Below, piece after piece: positions 15,428 through 23,669 of a DNA stretch of 64,000 nucleotides. Numbering within the stretch: position 1 is the stretch's first letter; each line of letters opens with the position of its first letter. Below the pieces are notes generated by a model. That model saw only the letters and a program-made list of their open reading frames with translations. It ran no database searches and was not told where the DNA came from. Source of the stretch: UBA5078 sp051252515 (lineage in GTDB: Bacteria > Pseudomonadota > Gammaproteobacteria > Pseudomonadales > Pseudohongiellaceae). A program made the translations under genes and the position numbers. The stretch is from positions 62,001 to 126,000 of the forward strand of contig JBPOFS010000005.1 of the NCBI GenBank assembly GCA_051252515.1. Reading direction: 5' to 3'.

Positions 15428-15506
15428 CTCTAACGCCCGCGCTCACGCGCAATTTTGGAGCTGCACAGCAGCGTAAAAATTGTCGCTGTGAAGCCGATTG
15501 TTATGA
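15428..15506 (-). repeat. attC: attC recombination site (79 bp), type B
   Basis: Cores ctctaac (15428-15434) and gttatga (15500-15506). Body nearly identical to the site at 14286-14364 (cgcccgcgctcacgcgcaatttt shared; a few changes in the loop). It closes the outermost cassette. Confidence 0.9.
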
Positions 15507-15513
15507 GAGTTCC

Positions 15514-15927
15514 TCACTGAACGATCCTCTTCAAAGTTTCAGTGAGCTTCAGGCTTTCTCTTTTTCTCGCTGATAAACTAACAGCGCCTATAAAAATCAA
15601 ACCAGCAGTTATAGCAACTACTGGTATCCATTCTCCCCAAAATCCAGAAACTAATGAAAAGAATACGATTGCAATTAGCGTACTCGGAAGCCATGGTTTT
15701 ACGTGCCGAAATTCGATCTTACTACCATTCTCTGCCTCAGACACAGTGCCACAAATGACTAATCTGTAAGGATGGCTGAACCCATCCGGCGGTAAGCTCA
15801 CCCTGAAGCCTCGATCTTTAACCGCACCACTAAGTTCAGAAGACACTCTAAAATTCACTTGTCCGGTAGAATCAGCAATTTTCTCGATAGCACTCTGAGG
15901 CGTAAGCTTAGAGTATATACAGGTCAT
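15514..15927 (-). CDS. Unknown cassette membrane protein
   Basis: 137 aa with GAGGGAGCTGA before the ATG. The N-terminal 75 residues are soluble and beta-like (QVNFRVSSELSG, GFRVSLPPDGF). Two adjacent membrane helices follow (about 82-98 and 102-120), then a basic tail. Architecture suggests a cytoplasmic sensor-like domain anchored by a hairpin of helices. No family recognised. It is the first cassette of the array in reading order, nearest the conserved chromosome side, where an integron would usually have its integrase and promoter. Confidence 0.6.
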   Translation of the reverse strand: MTCIYSKLTPQSAIEKIADSTGQVNFRVSSELSGAVKDRGFRVSLPPDGFSHPYRLVICGTVSEAENGSKIEFRHVKPWLPSTLIAIVFFSLVSGFWGEWIPVVAITAGLIFIGAVSLSARKRESLKLTETLKRIVQ

Positions 15928-15965
15928 TCAGCTCCCTCTCACCTCAGAATTCTCATAACAGCCTA

Positions 15966-15990
15966 GTTAACAGGACTACGTCCTCTTAAC
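15966..15990. repeat. Palindrome gttaa..aggac-tac-gtcct..ttaac
   Basis: 25-bp imperfect palindrome directly next to the terminal attC-like core. Its right arm gtcctcttaac is the exact reverse complement of gttaagaggac at 16073-16083, so the two sites form an inverted pair about 85 bp apart. Confidence 0.6.
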
Positions 15991-16072
15991 AATTATTAGA
16001 AGGAGTCCCTATTATTTTTATTGGTCTGCCCAACAAGCCCAAATCCATTAAGCTTTAACCAGGCACTAAACA

Positions 16073-16092
16073 GTTAAGAGGACACTGTCCTC
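16073..16092. repeat. Palindrome with GAGGACACTGTCCTC core
   Basis: Perfect 7-bp arms gaggaca/tgtcctc around one base (16078-16092), extended upstream as gttaagaggac. Related to the palindrome at 15966-15990. The shape fits a protein-binding operator or a REP-like element; which one is undecided. Confidence 0.55.
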
Positions 16093-16231
16093 AAAAACAT
16101 CTTAATTTGTATGCAGGAACACCCTCTCCCGCCAACTTGGTGTTATATACGCAACACAAAGGCCACGTCCAGCAATTAATGCCGTGCAAGGATAAGAAAG
16201 GCGAAATTTAGGATTAAGTGAGGAATAGCAG

Positions 16232-16262
16232 AAAAAGACGCGGATCTGTCTACATTGCGTCT
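16232..16262 (-). terminator. Weak terminator after the tRNA operon
   Basis: On the minus strand AGACGC and GCGTCT form a 6-bp stem with a 15-base loop, followed by TTTTTC. It would limit read-through from the pgsA-tRNA transcript into the cassette array. Confidence 0.35.
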
Positions 16263-16322
16263 ACATAGAAAAATAGATTGGGGTTGCCGAAGAGGCTAGA
16301 GGATGTAACGGCTTGAAATTAT

Positions 16323-16409
16323 TGGTGCCCGGGACCGGAATCGAACCGGTACGATATTTCTATCGAGGGATTTTAAGTCCCTTGTGTCTACCAATTTCAC
16401 CACCCGGGC
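16323..16409 (-). tRNA. tRNA-Leu (anticodon TAA)
   Basis: 87 nt including an encoded CCA end. Acceptor arms GCCCGGG/CCCGGGC pair, the T arm is GGTTCGATTCC, and the anticodon loop CTTAAAA gives anticodon TAA. The extra arm is long, as expected for a class II leucine tRNA. Last of three tRNA genes and closest to the cassette array. Confidence 0.95.
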
Positions 16410-16480
16410 TTATAGAAAGGTGGTCTAACGCAATGCAAAGTTACCAGAAGATGCCTGGATGTGCATTGTTGTGATTTGTA

Positions 16481-16554
16481 TGGAGGCTGGGGTCGGAATC
16501 GAACCGGCGTTAACGGAGTTGCAGTCCGCTGCATGACCACTCTGCCACCCAGCC
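16481..16554 (-). tRNA. tRNA-Cys (anticodon GCA)
   Basis: 74 nt with encoded CCA. Acceptor GGCTGGG/CCCAGCC, T arm GGTTCGATTCC, anticodon loop CTGCAAC (GCA). Middle gene of the Gly-Cys-Leu cluster that follows pgsA in many gammaproteobacteria. Confidence 0.95.
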
Positions 16555-16647
16555 AAAAGTCCTTCAAACTTACCTACTCAGCTAGATTGGCCGACAGCTT
16601 TTACAATCAACTGATGGGCCTTAAGATAGATAGTTATGACGTGAAAT

Positions 16648-16723
<76 letters not shown>

Positions 16724-16892
16724 TTAATTTCAGTCAAACCGGTTGTTAAGAGCGAGCCAAACAACCAGCCTTTCGAACTGATCTACAGTGCCAATACTCA
16801 GTCTTGCTGAGCCCTGTAGGTCGAAAGAGGCGCCTATTCTAATGCCAAACAAAACTATGTCAAGCGCTGCCTTATTTAAATTTAATTCTGCC

Positions 16893-17444
16893 CTATTCTC
16901 CTTGCAAGGTTGGCAGGGCTGCGCGCAGATACGAGACCATGGACCAGAGGCTAAATACCGCTGAAAAATAGATTAAAACGTATCCTAGCCACACAATCGA
17001 CTGAGGGGTTGCGGCATCAGTTGCCAACAACAAAGTAATCGCGATCATCTGCACTGTTGTCTTCACTTTTCCCATATATCCGACTTTTACGAGATTACGT
17101 TTGTTACTTTTGGCCATCCACTCGCGCAAGGCGGACACAAATACTTCGCGCGCGATAATTATGGCGGTGGGTAAAACAAACCAGATTGAGGGATGATTGG
17201 CCGCAAGCAAGACCATGGCCATCACAACCAGCAGCTTGTCAGCCACTGGGTCCAAGAATGCGCCGAAATCTGATGTCTGGTTCAGCTTTCTGGCTAAATA
17301 GCCGTCAAGCCAATCTGTGAGGCTCGCAATGGCGAACAAGCCGGCGGCGTAGTATTGATGATATGGCAGTGACGAGTAGTGCAAAATGATCACAATAGGG
17401 ATCATGAGTACACGTGAGCATGTCACTAGGTTAGCCGCGTTCAT
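16893..17444 (-). CDS. pgsA: CDP-diacylglycerol-glycerol-3-phosphate 3-phosphatidyltransferase
   Basis: 183 aa, normal for PgsA. This inner-membrane enzyme makes phosphatidylglycerol-phosphate from CDP-diacylglycerol and glycerol-3-phosphate, the committed step to phosphatidylglycerol and cardiolipin. The CDP-alcohol phosphotransferase signature D-G-x2-A-R-x8-G-x3-D-x3-D is complete in DGYLARKLNQTSDFGAFLD (about 44-62). Several hydrophobic helices follow. It lies 49 bp after uvrC and ahead of the tRNA genes, the standard uvrY-uvrC-pgsA-tRNA order. Confidence 0.95.
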   Translation of the reverse strand: MNAANLVTCSRVLMIPIVIILHYSSLPYHQYYAAGLFAIASLTDWLDGYLARKLNQTSDFGAFLDPVADKLLVVMAMVLLAANHPSIWFVLPTAIIIAREVFVSALREWMAKSNKRNLVKVGYMGKVKTTVQMIAITLLLATDAATPQSIVWLGYVLIYFSAVFSLWSMVSYLRAALPTLQGE

Positions 17445-17493
17445 TATGGGTGGTTCTCCCGCATTCCGTGCTGAGTTAATTCAGTCATTCATT

Positions 17494-19377
17494 CTACTCG
17501 TTATGCAACCAAGCATAAATCTCTTCTGCTAGCTTTGTACTGATCCCAGCCACTTTCGTGAGCTGAGCCTCACTCGCGCGCTCTATCTCTTGCTGTCCGC
17601 CAAAGTGCCGCAGCAGATCGCGACGTTTTTTGGGGCCAAGGCCTGGGATCTGCTCCAAAGCCGACTTATTACGGGTCTTAGCGCGCCGTGCGCGATGCCC
17701 TGTGATCGCGAAGCGGTGGGCTTCATCTCGAACCTGCTGCAATAGGTGCAAGGCAATCGATTCGGTAGGCAACACGATCTCTTTCACCGAATCGCCTAAG
17801 GAGAGAAACAAAGTCTCCTGCCCTGCCCTACGCGATATGCCTTTAGCGATACCAATAAGCTGAACACTGCCAAGCTGACACTCATCCATTACACGGCGCG
17901 CTTGGGATAATTGCCCCTTACCACCGTCTATCAGGAGGATGTCGGGGACTTTACCTCCATCCACTGCCTCATTGGCCTCCTTGGCTACCCGCGTATAGCG
18001 GCGCGTCAGGGCCTGATCCATGGCGGCATAATCGTCGCCGCCGGTAATGTTTTCAATATTAAAACGACGATAGTCAGTTTTAAGCGGACCATTGACGTCA
18101 AACACCACGCAGGAGGCCACGGGGCTCTCTCCTGAGGTGTGGCTGATATCGAAACATTCGATACGTTGCGGCAAGGCATCTAGGTCTAGTGCCTGCTGTA
18201 GCTGCTCAAAGCGCTGCTGAACGTTCTGTTTGTTGCTTACGAAGCTTTGCAGGCTCTGGGTCACATTGGTGATCGCCATGGCCTGCCAGCGTGCACGGTG
18301 TCCACGCACATTGCCGCTAATCTTCACGGTCTTGCTCGCGCAAAAACTCAAGGCCTCGGCCAGTGCTGGGGCATCCTCTATCTGGGGGGCCACAATAATC
18401 TCTTTGGGAATATTGGGCGCATTGTCAGCCTTCACGTAATACCTGGCGATAAAGGCTGACAACAAGGCGCTCTCAGAGCTTGCCAGCTTGTCTTTAGGGA
18501 AGAAGCTCTTGCTGCCTATCAAACGTCCTCCGCGAATCACAATCAGATGCACACTGGCGTAGGAGCCTTGCATGGAGGCGGCCAGCACATCGGCATCGCT
18601 GCCTTGGTCCGATACATACTGCTGCTCATGTATACGGCGTAAATCGGCAATTTGGTCGCGCAGTACGGCGGCTTTCTCAAAATCCAGGGTCTGCGACTTG
18701 GCCACCATCTGATCGCTCAGCTCTTTGATGAGCTTATCGCTGCGCCCATTAAGGAACAGCGTTGAGAAGTGCACATCCAGAGCATAGTCCTCTGGCGAGA
18801 TCAGCTTTACACAAGGGGCGCTGCAGCGGCCTATTTGGTGCTGTAGGCAGGGTCTGGTGCGATTACGGAAATAGCTGTCTTCGCATTGGCGCAGGCGAAA
18901 CACTTTTTGCAGAATACTGAGGCTTTCACGCACGGCACCGGCACTAGGGTATGGCCCGAAATACGTGGCATCACGGCGTTTGCTGCCACGATGAAAGGCT
19001 AAGCGTGGGTATTCGTCTTTGCTGGTGAGCATGATGTAGGGGTAAGTCTTATCATCACGCAGCTCGATATTGTACGGGGGGCGGTGCTGCTTGATGAGAG
19101 TCTGTTCTAGCAATAAGGCTTCTGTCTCATTGCTAGTGATAGTGACTTCGATATTGCGAATACGCGCCACAAGCGCCATGGTCTTGGTATCAAGCCCAGA
19201 GGCACGAAAGTAGTTACCCACGCGTTTTTTGAGGTTTTTGGCTTTGCCCACATACAAGATGCCCCCTTCCTCGTCCAACATTCGGTAAACACCGGGACGA
19301 GAACTGAGGCTGGCGATCAACGCTTTCGGATCGAACGGATTAGGAGTGTCAGTAATTGGGGACAAGACTCGACGCAT
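17494..19377 (-). CDS. uvrC: Excinuclease ABC subunit C
   Basis: 627 aa from the ATG at 19377; a TTG four codons earlier is less likely. UvrC makes both incisions in nucleotide excision repair within the UvrBC-DNA complex. Domains in order: GIY-YIG nuclease at the N-terminus (GVYRMLDEEGGILYVGKAKNLKKR), a Cys cluster, the UVR/UvrB-binding helix (DFEKAAVLRDQIADLRR, about 215-231), the RNase H-like 5' nuclease (CFDISHTSG, LLIDGGKGQL), and two helix-hairpin-helix motifs (IPGLGPKKRRDLL, VAGISTKLAEEI). It overlaps the preceding regulator by 29 bp, implying cotranscription and translational coupling. Confidence 0.97.
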   Translation of the reverse strand: MRRVLSPITDTPNPFDPKALIASLSSRPGVYRMLDEEGGILYVGKAKNLKKRVGNYFRASGLDTKTMALVARIRNIEVTITSNETEALLLEQTLIKQHRPPYNIELRDDKTYPYIMLTSKDEYPRLAFHRGSKRRDATYFGPYPSAGAVRESLSILQKVFRLRQCEDSYFRNRTRPCLQHQIGRCSAPCVKLISPEDYALDVHFSTLFLNGRSDKLIKELSDQMVAKSQTLDFEKAAVLRDQIADLRRIHEQQYVSDQGSDADVLAASMQGSYASVHLIVIRGGRLIGSKSFFPKDKLASSESALLSAFIARYYVKADNAPNIPKEIIVAPQIEDAPALAEALSFCASKTVKISGNVRGHRARWQAMAITNVTQSLQSFVSNKQNVQQRFEQLQQALDLDALPQRIECFDISHTSGESPVASCVVFDVNGPLKTDYRRFNIENITGGDDYAAMDQALTRRYTRVAKEANEAVDGGKVPDILLIDGGKGQLSQARRVMDECQLGSVQLIGIAKGISRRAGQETLFLSLGDSVKEIVLPTESIALHLLQQVRDEAHRFAITGHRARRAKTRNKSALEQIPGLGPKKRRDLLRHFGGQQEIERASEAQLTKVAGISTKLAEEIYAWLHNE

Positions 19378-20023
19378 CGCTGAGGCCAAACTTCACGGCA
19401 AGTATCGTAAGCTCCACATCGCTGCTGAGGCTCAGCTTATCGAAGATCCTGTAGCGGTAGCTGTATACCGTTTTGCGGCTAAGGCTGAGCTTTTCGGAGA
19501 TCAAGTTCACCTTTTGGCTATCGATCAGCATTAAGGCCACTTGTAGCTCGCGCTCTGAGAGCAAGTCGAACGGGGATTTACGCGGTTCAGGCGCAGTGAT
19601 CTTTTCGAGCTTAGAACTGATTCTGGGGCTGATATAGCGCTGGCCGCTGTGGACGAGGTGTATTGTCCAAAGTAGCTCTGCCACTGGGACACAGGGGGTG
19701 ATATAGCCGCTGGCACCGGCGCGTAACATGCGCGAGGGTAAAACGCCCAAACCAATGGGAATCATTACAATGACGCGTGCTTCTGGGTGATCGACCACTA
19801 GGCGTTGAGTGAGCTCTATGCTGCTCAGGCCAGGTTGTTTGAGGTGCATGAGCACGATATCGACAGGCGAGTTTTCAAGCTGCAGCATTGCTTCTTCTAT
19901 GCAATCGGCTTGTGCCACGACTTCCATCCCCTGCTCTTCTTGGATTAACTTCACCAAGCCAGCACGGAGTAATTGGTAGTCATCAATCAACATGACCTTA
20001 ATAGGGTTTTGGCTCTGAGACAT
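19349..20023 (-). CDS. uvrY: GacA/UvrY-like response regulator with degenerate receiver
   Basis: 224 aa from the ATG at 20023, which has AGGT upstream; an ATG at 20092 without a ribosome site would add 23 residues. By position before uvrC and by LuxR-type helix-turn-helix at the C-terminus (LLSERELQVALMLIDSQKVNLISEKLSLSRKTV) it is the GacA/UvrY orthologue, which in relatives activates small RNAs that titrate CsrA/RsmA. The receiver is abnormal: the phosphoacceptor Asp is His60 (VLMHLKQPG), the switch Thr is Ile88 and the conserved Lys is replaced at GYITPC (110). D14-D15 are kept. It probably does not accept phosphate in the usual way. Confidence 0.85.
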   Translation of the reverse strand: MSQSQNPIKVMLIDDYQLLRAGLVKLIQEEQGMEVVAQADCIEEAMLQLENSPVDIVLMHLKQPGLSSIELTQRLVVDHPEARVIVMIPIGLGVLPSRMLRAGASGYITPCVPVAELLWTIHLVHSGQRYISPRISSKLEKITAPEPRKSPFDLLSERELQVALMLIDSQKVNLISEKLSLSRKTVYSYRYRIFDKLSLSSDVELTILAVKFGLSDASSLVPNY

Positions 20024-20128
20024 CTTTATAGACCTACTTCCTGTCGAATTTTGAGTCCCCTTTCTATCTGGTGTTTTACCATAGGAGGACATTTAAGTAC
20101 ATCAGGTCGCCCTAGGCAACACTGTGAG

Positions 20129-21181
20129 CTAGATCACACTATTGCCCGGCTCGAAGGCTGGGACCCACTGGACTTCTGGCTCTAAACGAATTTGATAACG
20201 CTCCCATATCGATAGGATGATCGCTTTGGCGAGCATCTCGATATCTTGTGGTAGCGCGTTGTGCTTATTCACTATCACTAGGGCTTGTTGTTCATATACG
20301 GCTGCCCCACCCTGTGATTTGCCCTTCCATCCGGCCTGATCGATCAGCCAAGCCGCAGGCACTTTAATCTGCTGATCGTCTTGGGGGACATCAAAACCGG
20401 GAATCTCAGGCCATTGTATTTGTAATCTTGCATAGGCTTGTTTAGAAATAATCGGATTCTTAAAAAAGCTTCCGGCATTGCCTAGCACTTTAGGGTCTGG
20501 GAGTTTTTCACGACGAACGCGGCACACCGTCTCAAACACTTCCTCTGGGCTTGCCGACTCGACCCCATTGGGCAACGCCTGTGCTAAGGCTTTATAGCTG
20601 CAGTTGACCCGAGCCTGCTTGTGCAGGGAGAAACTGACGGAGATGACGATCTTGCGTTCTCGCAATGCGCCTTTAAAGATGCTGTCACGGTAAGCGAAAT
20701 CACATGCTTGTGCGTCCAGCGTGTGCACTTGCCCCGTCTCGATATCCAAGACGGTTACCGCCTTGATGAAATCTTTGACCTCTACGCCATAAGCGCCAAT
20801 ATTTTGAATCGGGGCTGCGCCAACGCAACCGGGGATCAACGCCAAATTCTCTAAACCATAATACCCATGTTGTAGACAATAGCGAACAAATTGGTGCCAG
20901 TTCTCTCCACTTGCAGCGACAAGCGTGACGCTATCGGAATCAACATCGCTTTGCTCAATACCTTTTAAGGCTATCTGCAAGACTAAACCTGGGAAATCTT
21001 GCCTCAGCAGTAAGTTACTGCCGCCGCCAATAATCAATAGTGGCAGTTGTTTTTCGCGCGCAAACGCCAATGCTTCGCGCAGCGTTTCTAGCGAGTCCGC
21101 GGCACAAAAATAACGGGCACGCACTTGCAAGCCAAAACTGTTATAGGGTTGAAGCTCGACGTTCTCTTGCATAGCGTTCAA
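20129..21181 (-). CDS. murB: UDP-N-acetylenolpyruvoylglucosamine reductase
   Basis: 350 aa, the long (type I, E. coli-like) form. This cytoplasmic FAD enzyme reduces the enolpyruvyl group with NADPH to give UDP-MurNAc for peptidoglycan. The FAD-binding part begins with NSFGLQVRARYF and LLIIGGGSNLLL. The catalytic YRDSIFKG and the proton-donor serine in NAGSFFKNP are present, with the C-terminal glutamate in LEPEVQWV. It overlaps the phosphatase gene upstream by 4 bp and ends the lol-comEC-exb-lpx-murB gene run. Confidence 0.97.
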   Translation of the reverse strand: MNAMQENVELQPYNSFGLQVRARYFCAADSLETLREALAFAREKQLPLLIIGGGSNLLLRQDFPGLVLQIALKGIEQSDVDSDSVTLVAASGENWHQFVRYCLQHGYYGLENLALIPGCVGAAPIQNIGAYGVEVKDFIKAVTVLDIETGQVHTLDAQACDFAYRDSIFKGALRERKIVISVSFSLHKQARVNCSYKALAQALPNGVESASPEEVFETVCRVRREKLPDPKVLGNAGSFFKNPIISKQAYARLQIQWPEIPGFDVPQDDQQIKVPAAWLIDQAGWKGKSQGGAAVYEQQALVIVNKHNALPQDIEMLAKAIILSIWERYQIRLEPEVQWVPAFEPGNSVI

Positions 21182-21669
21182 CTAAAATCCTGTTTCTGGA
21201 TATGGGCTAATAATCCCGCGGACGCCTCTTCTACAAGGTCCAGTACTAATTCAAATCCGTCGTGTCCGCTGTAGTAAGGGTCAGGCACTGCCATGGAATC
21301 GTTATCGGCAAACTCCATAAACAAATTAATTTTGTGGTGATACTGCTGCGGCGCTAATGCCAACAACACCTCTAAGTTAGTGTCATCCATGGCCATAATA
21401 TAATCGTAGCGTTCAAAATCGCTCTTTTGCACTTGTTGGGCGCGTTGCCCGCTAAGGTCGAAGCCGCGTTTTATCGCAGCGGCGCGCGATCGTTTGTCTG
21501 GTTTTTCACCAATATGGTAATGACCGGTCCCCGCCGACTCGACGTTGATCGTATCGGCCAAGCCTGCATCGGCGACTAATTTTTCGAACACGGCATGTGC
21601 GGTGGGCGATCGACAAATATTGCCAAGGCACACCATCAAGACATTAATAGGGGTCGACTTGTTTCCCAT
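21178..21669 (-). CDS. Low-molecular-weight protein-tyrosine phosphatase
   Basis: 163 aa. The P-loop VCLGNICRSP (about 14-23) is the CX5R(S) signature with nucleophile Cys and phosphate-binding Arg, and the general acid lies in VPDPYYSGHDGF (about 128-139). It hydrolyses phosphotyrosine; relatives act on BY-kinases that control polysaccharide export or remain without a known substrate. It sits between kdsB and murB, with a 1-bp start/stop overlap with kdsB and 4 bp with murB, so it is part of the cell-envelope operon. Confidence 0.95.
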   Translation of the reverse strand: MGNKSTPINVLMVCLGNICRSPTAHAVFEKLVADAGLADTINVESAGTGHYHIGEKPDKRSRAAAIKRGFDLSGQRAQQVQKSDFERYDYIMAMDDTNLEVLLALAPQQYHHKINLFMEFADNDSMAVPDPYYSGHDGFELVLDLVEEASAGLLAHIQKQDFS

Positions 21670-22427
21670 TATGCGCTCTCGCTATGCGCGGCTAAGTACT
21701 GTCGTACGGCTTCTAAATCTTCGGGGGTATCGACACCGGCTGGCATTTTCTCTGCCGCCTCCTGCATGTGGATACGAATTCCGTGACTCATCGCGCGCAG
21801 TTGTTCTAATCGTTCTGCAACTTCAAGGGGCGCTTGCTCCCAGTTTACATAGTGATTGAGTGTGGACACGCGATAGGCATAAATACCGATATGACGTTTT
21901 CCAAAAGCGGCTTGCGCGATTGTATCGCTATCGCGCTGAAATGGGATCGGTGCCCGGCTAAAGTACAAGGCAAAGCCTGCGATATCCGTCACCACTTTTA
22001 CGATATTGGGGTTATTAAACTCATCCTGTTTTTCAATGCGTTCGTACAGCGATGCGATTCCCGCCTCTGGGTGATCGCCGAGACTTTTCGCGACTTGATT
22101 AATCGCCGCTGCAGGAATTAGTGGCTCATCGCCTTGAACATTGACCACCACTTCATCGCTCGCCAATCCAAGTTGTTTTGCCACCTCTTGAATGCGGTCG
22201 GTTCCCGATTGGTGATGCTCGCTGGTCATGCACACATTGTCGGTAAACTTCAGAGCCGCCTTAAAAATGCGTTCATCATCTGTTGCGATGTAGACAGCGC
22301 CAGCATTACTTTGCAATGCGCGCTCGTACACGTGCTGCAACATCGGTTTGCCCGCAATATCCAGCAATGGTTTGCCCGGAAGTCGAGTGGATGCGTAACG
22401 CGCGGGAATCACAACAGTGAATGACAT
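21669..22427 (-). CDS. kdsB: 3-deoxy-manno-octulosonate cytidylyltransferase
   Basis: 252 aa. It activates Kdo with CTP to CMP-Kdo for the LPS inner core. The nucleotidyltransferase motif VVIPARYASTRLPGKPL is at the N-terminus, and VNVQGDEPLIP (about 98-108) is the family's metal/Kdo site. The start follows ycaR directly. The preceding lpxK and msbA are in the same pathway, which supports an LPS supply operon. Confidence 0.97.
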   Translation of the reverse strand: MSFTVVIPARYASTRLPGKPLLDIAGKPMLQHVYERALQSNAGAVYIATDDERIFKAALKFTDNVCMTSEHHQSGTDRIQEVAKQLGLASDEVVVNVQGDEPLIPAAAINQVAKSLGDHPEAGIASLYERIEKQDEFNNPNIVKVVTDIAGFALYFSRAPIPFQRDSDTIAQAAFGKRHIGIYAYRVSTLNHYVNWEQAPLEVAERLEQLRAMSHGIRIHMQEAAEKMPAGVDTPEDLEAVRQYLAAHSESA

Positions 22428-22613
22428 TTAATGCTTCTCCCTTTCCTCACTGCTCAGTTTTCGGGCTTCCTCTTCTAACATTACCGGAATGTCATCACGC
22501 ACAGGAAACGCCAGGCCATCGCCAAAACAAATTAGTTCCGCGGCTGCACGATCATGTTTAAGGGGGCCTTTACAGACAGGACACGCCAAAATACTCATTA
22601 ACTTCTGGTCCAT
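22428..22613 (-). CDS. ycaR: Trm112-family protein (YcaR-like)
   Basis: 61 aa, the usual length. The N-terminal CPVCKGPL is kept, while the second Cys pair of the zinc-binding forms is reduced to one Cys in LICFGDGLAFPV; the closing DDIPVMLEEEARKL is typical. The family is found between lpxK and kdsB in most gammaproteobacteria; its exact role is not established. Adjacent to kdsB with no gap. Confidence 0.93.
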   Translation of the reverse strand: MDQKLMSILACPVCKGPLKHDRAAAELICFGDGLAFPVRDDIPVMLEEEARKLSSEEREKH

Positions 22614-22622
22614 TTTATCTCC

Positions 22623-23669
22623 TTAATGTTGAGAGGCTTGAGGCGTTTTCGCTGCCACCAAGCTTTGAATATCTGCGACGATTGTCGTCATTAACGCCTG
22701 TTCTAACACAGCGTTCACTTCCAAATACCAGCAGTGTTTACTGGCGAATTTTTCGCACTTCACGGCATCTTTATGAGTCATCACGACCGTGTCTTTGCCT
22801 GCAAACTTCAAATCAGCCGTGGTGAAAGTATAGTGATCGGGAAACGGGTGACACAGGGGCGTTAAGCCGAGGTCGCGCACCGTTTTGAAAAAACGCTCAG
22901 GATTACCGATGCCCGCAAGCGCGTGTAACGACGCTCCCTCGCGCACCGGCAAGGCGTCTAATGCCACGCGCTGCCCGCTGTGCAAATTAACCCAAGCCGT
23001 TGGCTCAAGGCGCATTGTTCCCGCTGTTGGCAAACTAGCATGTTCAGATAATGAAGTGCGCCACTGGGCCTCGTTACCGCCATTGACCACGAGATAATCC
23101 ACCTCTCCTAGACGCTGCGGCGCTTCACGCAGTGGACCGGCAGGCAGACAAAAACCATTGCCCAACAATCTATCGCCATCTAGCACAACAATTTCACGGC
23201 TACGCGGCAATTTATAATGCTGCAAGCCATCATCACTCAACACCACATCGCAGGGGTAGGCTTCTAGCAATGCGTTCAGTGCCTTAATGCGAACGGGGTC
23301 TACCACGAGCGGGCAATCGACACTGCGTTTGATCATCACCGCCTCATCGCCCTTCTCCTCTACTGAGGAGTCACCATTGACCTGCGCTGGATACTTTGTC
23401 GAGTTACCCCCGTATCCGCGGCTGACAATGCCGACACGCAAACCTTGTGCTTGCAGACTCTGCGTCAAGGCAATGATTAAAGGTGTTTTACCGGTACCGC
23501 CCACGGTGATATTGCCAACAATAATGATCGGCGGAAATTGAGCACCGGAGACGCGGTTAGCTTCTTGTTTAATGCGACGGCGCTTGGCAAGCAGCGCATA
23601 CAGCCACGACAAAGGCAGTAGTAGATAAAGCCAGGAACTCTTGCGATACCAAGCCGAGACAATACCCAT
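22623..23669 (-). CDS. lpxK: Tetraacyldisaccharide 4'-kinase
   Basis: 348 aa. It phosphorylates the 4' position of the lipid A disaccharide at the inner membrane using ATP. The Walker A GNITVGGTGKTPL (about 52-64) and an N-terminal membrane helix (SSWLYLLLPLSWLYALL) are as in the family; VLSDDGLQHYKLPR (about 157-170) contains the catalytic aspartates. It overlaps the msbA stop by 1 bp, the usual msbA-lpxK arrangement. Confidence 0.97.
   Translation of the reverse strand: MGIVSAWYRKSSWLYLLLPLSWLYALLAKRRRIKQEANRVSGAQFPPIIIVGNITVGGTGKTPLIIALTQSLQAQGLRVGIVSRGYGGNSTKYPAQVNGDSSVEEKGDEAVMIKRSVDCPLVVDPVRIKALNALLEAYPCDVVLSDDGLQHYKLPRSREIVVLDGDRLLGNGFCLPAGPLREAPQRLGEVDYLVVNGGNEAQWRTSLSEHASLPTAGTMRLEPTAWVNLHSGQRVALDALPVREGASLHALAGIGNPERFFKTVRDLGLTPLCHPFPDHYTFTTADLKFAGKDTVVMTHKDAVKCEKFASKHCWYLEVNAVLEQALMTTIVADIQSLVAAKTPQASQH

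Larger units (their letters stand above)
15928..16322 (-). other. Array boundary region without a gene
   Basis: 395 bp with no open frame I can support and no trace of an integrase. It holds a single attC-like core, tcataac (15953-15959), the palindromes described separately (15966-15990 and 16073-16092), one half of a 16-bp repeat shared with the far side of the array (16162-16177), and a weak terminator for the tRNA operon (16232-16262). This is where attI and intI would sit if the integron were complete. Confidence 0.6.

Noticed and set aside
15928..16322. Search for an integrase remnant or phage integrase beside the tRNA-Leu gene
   Set aside because: No open frame or integrase motif on either strand, and no second copy of the tRNA 3' end was seen in the window.
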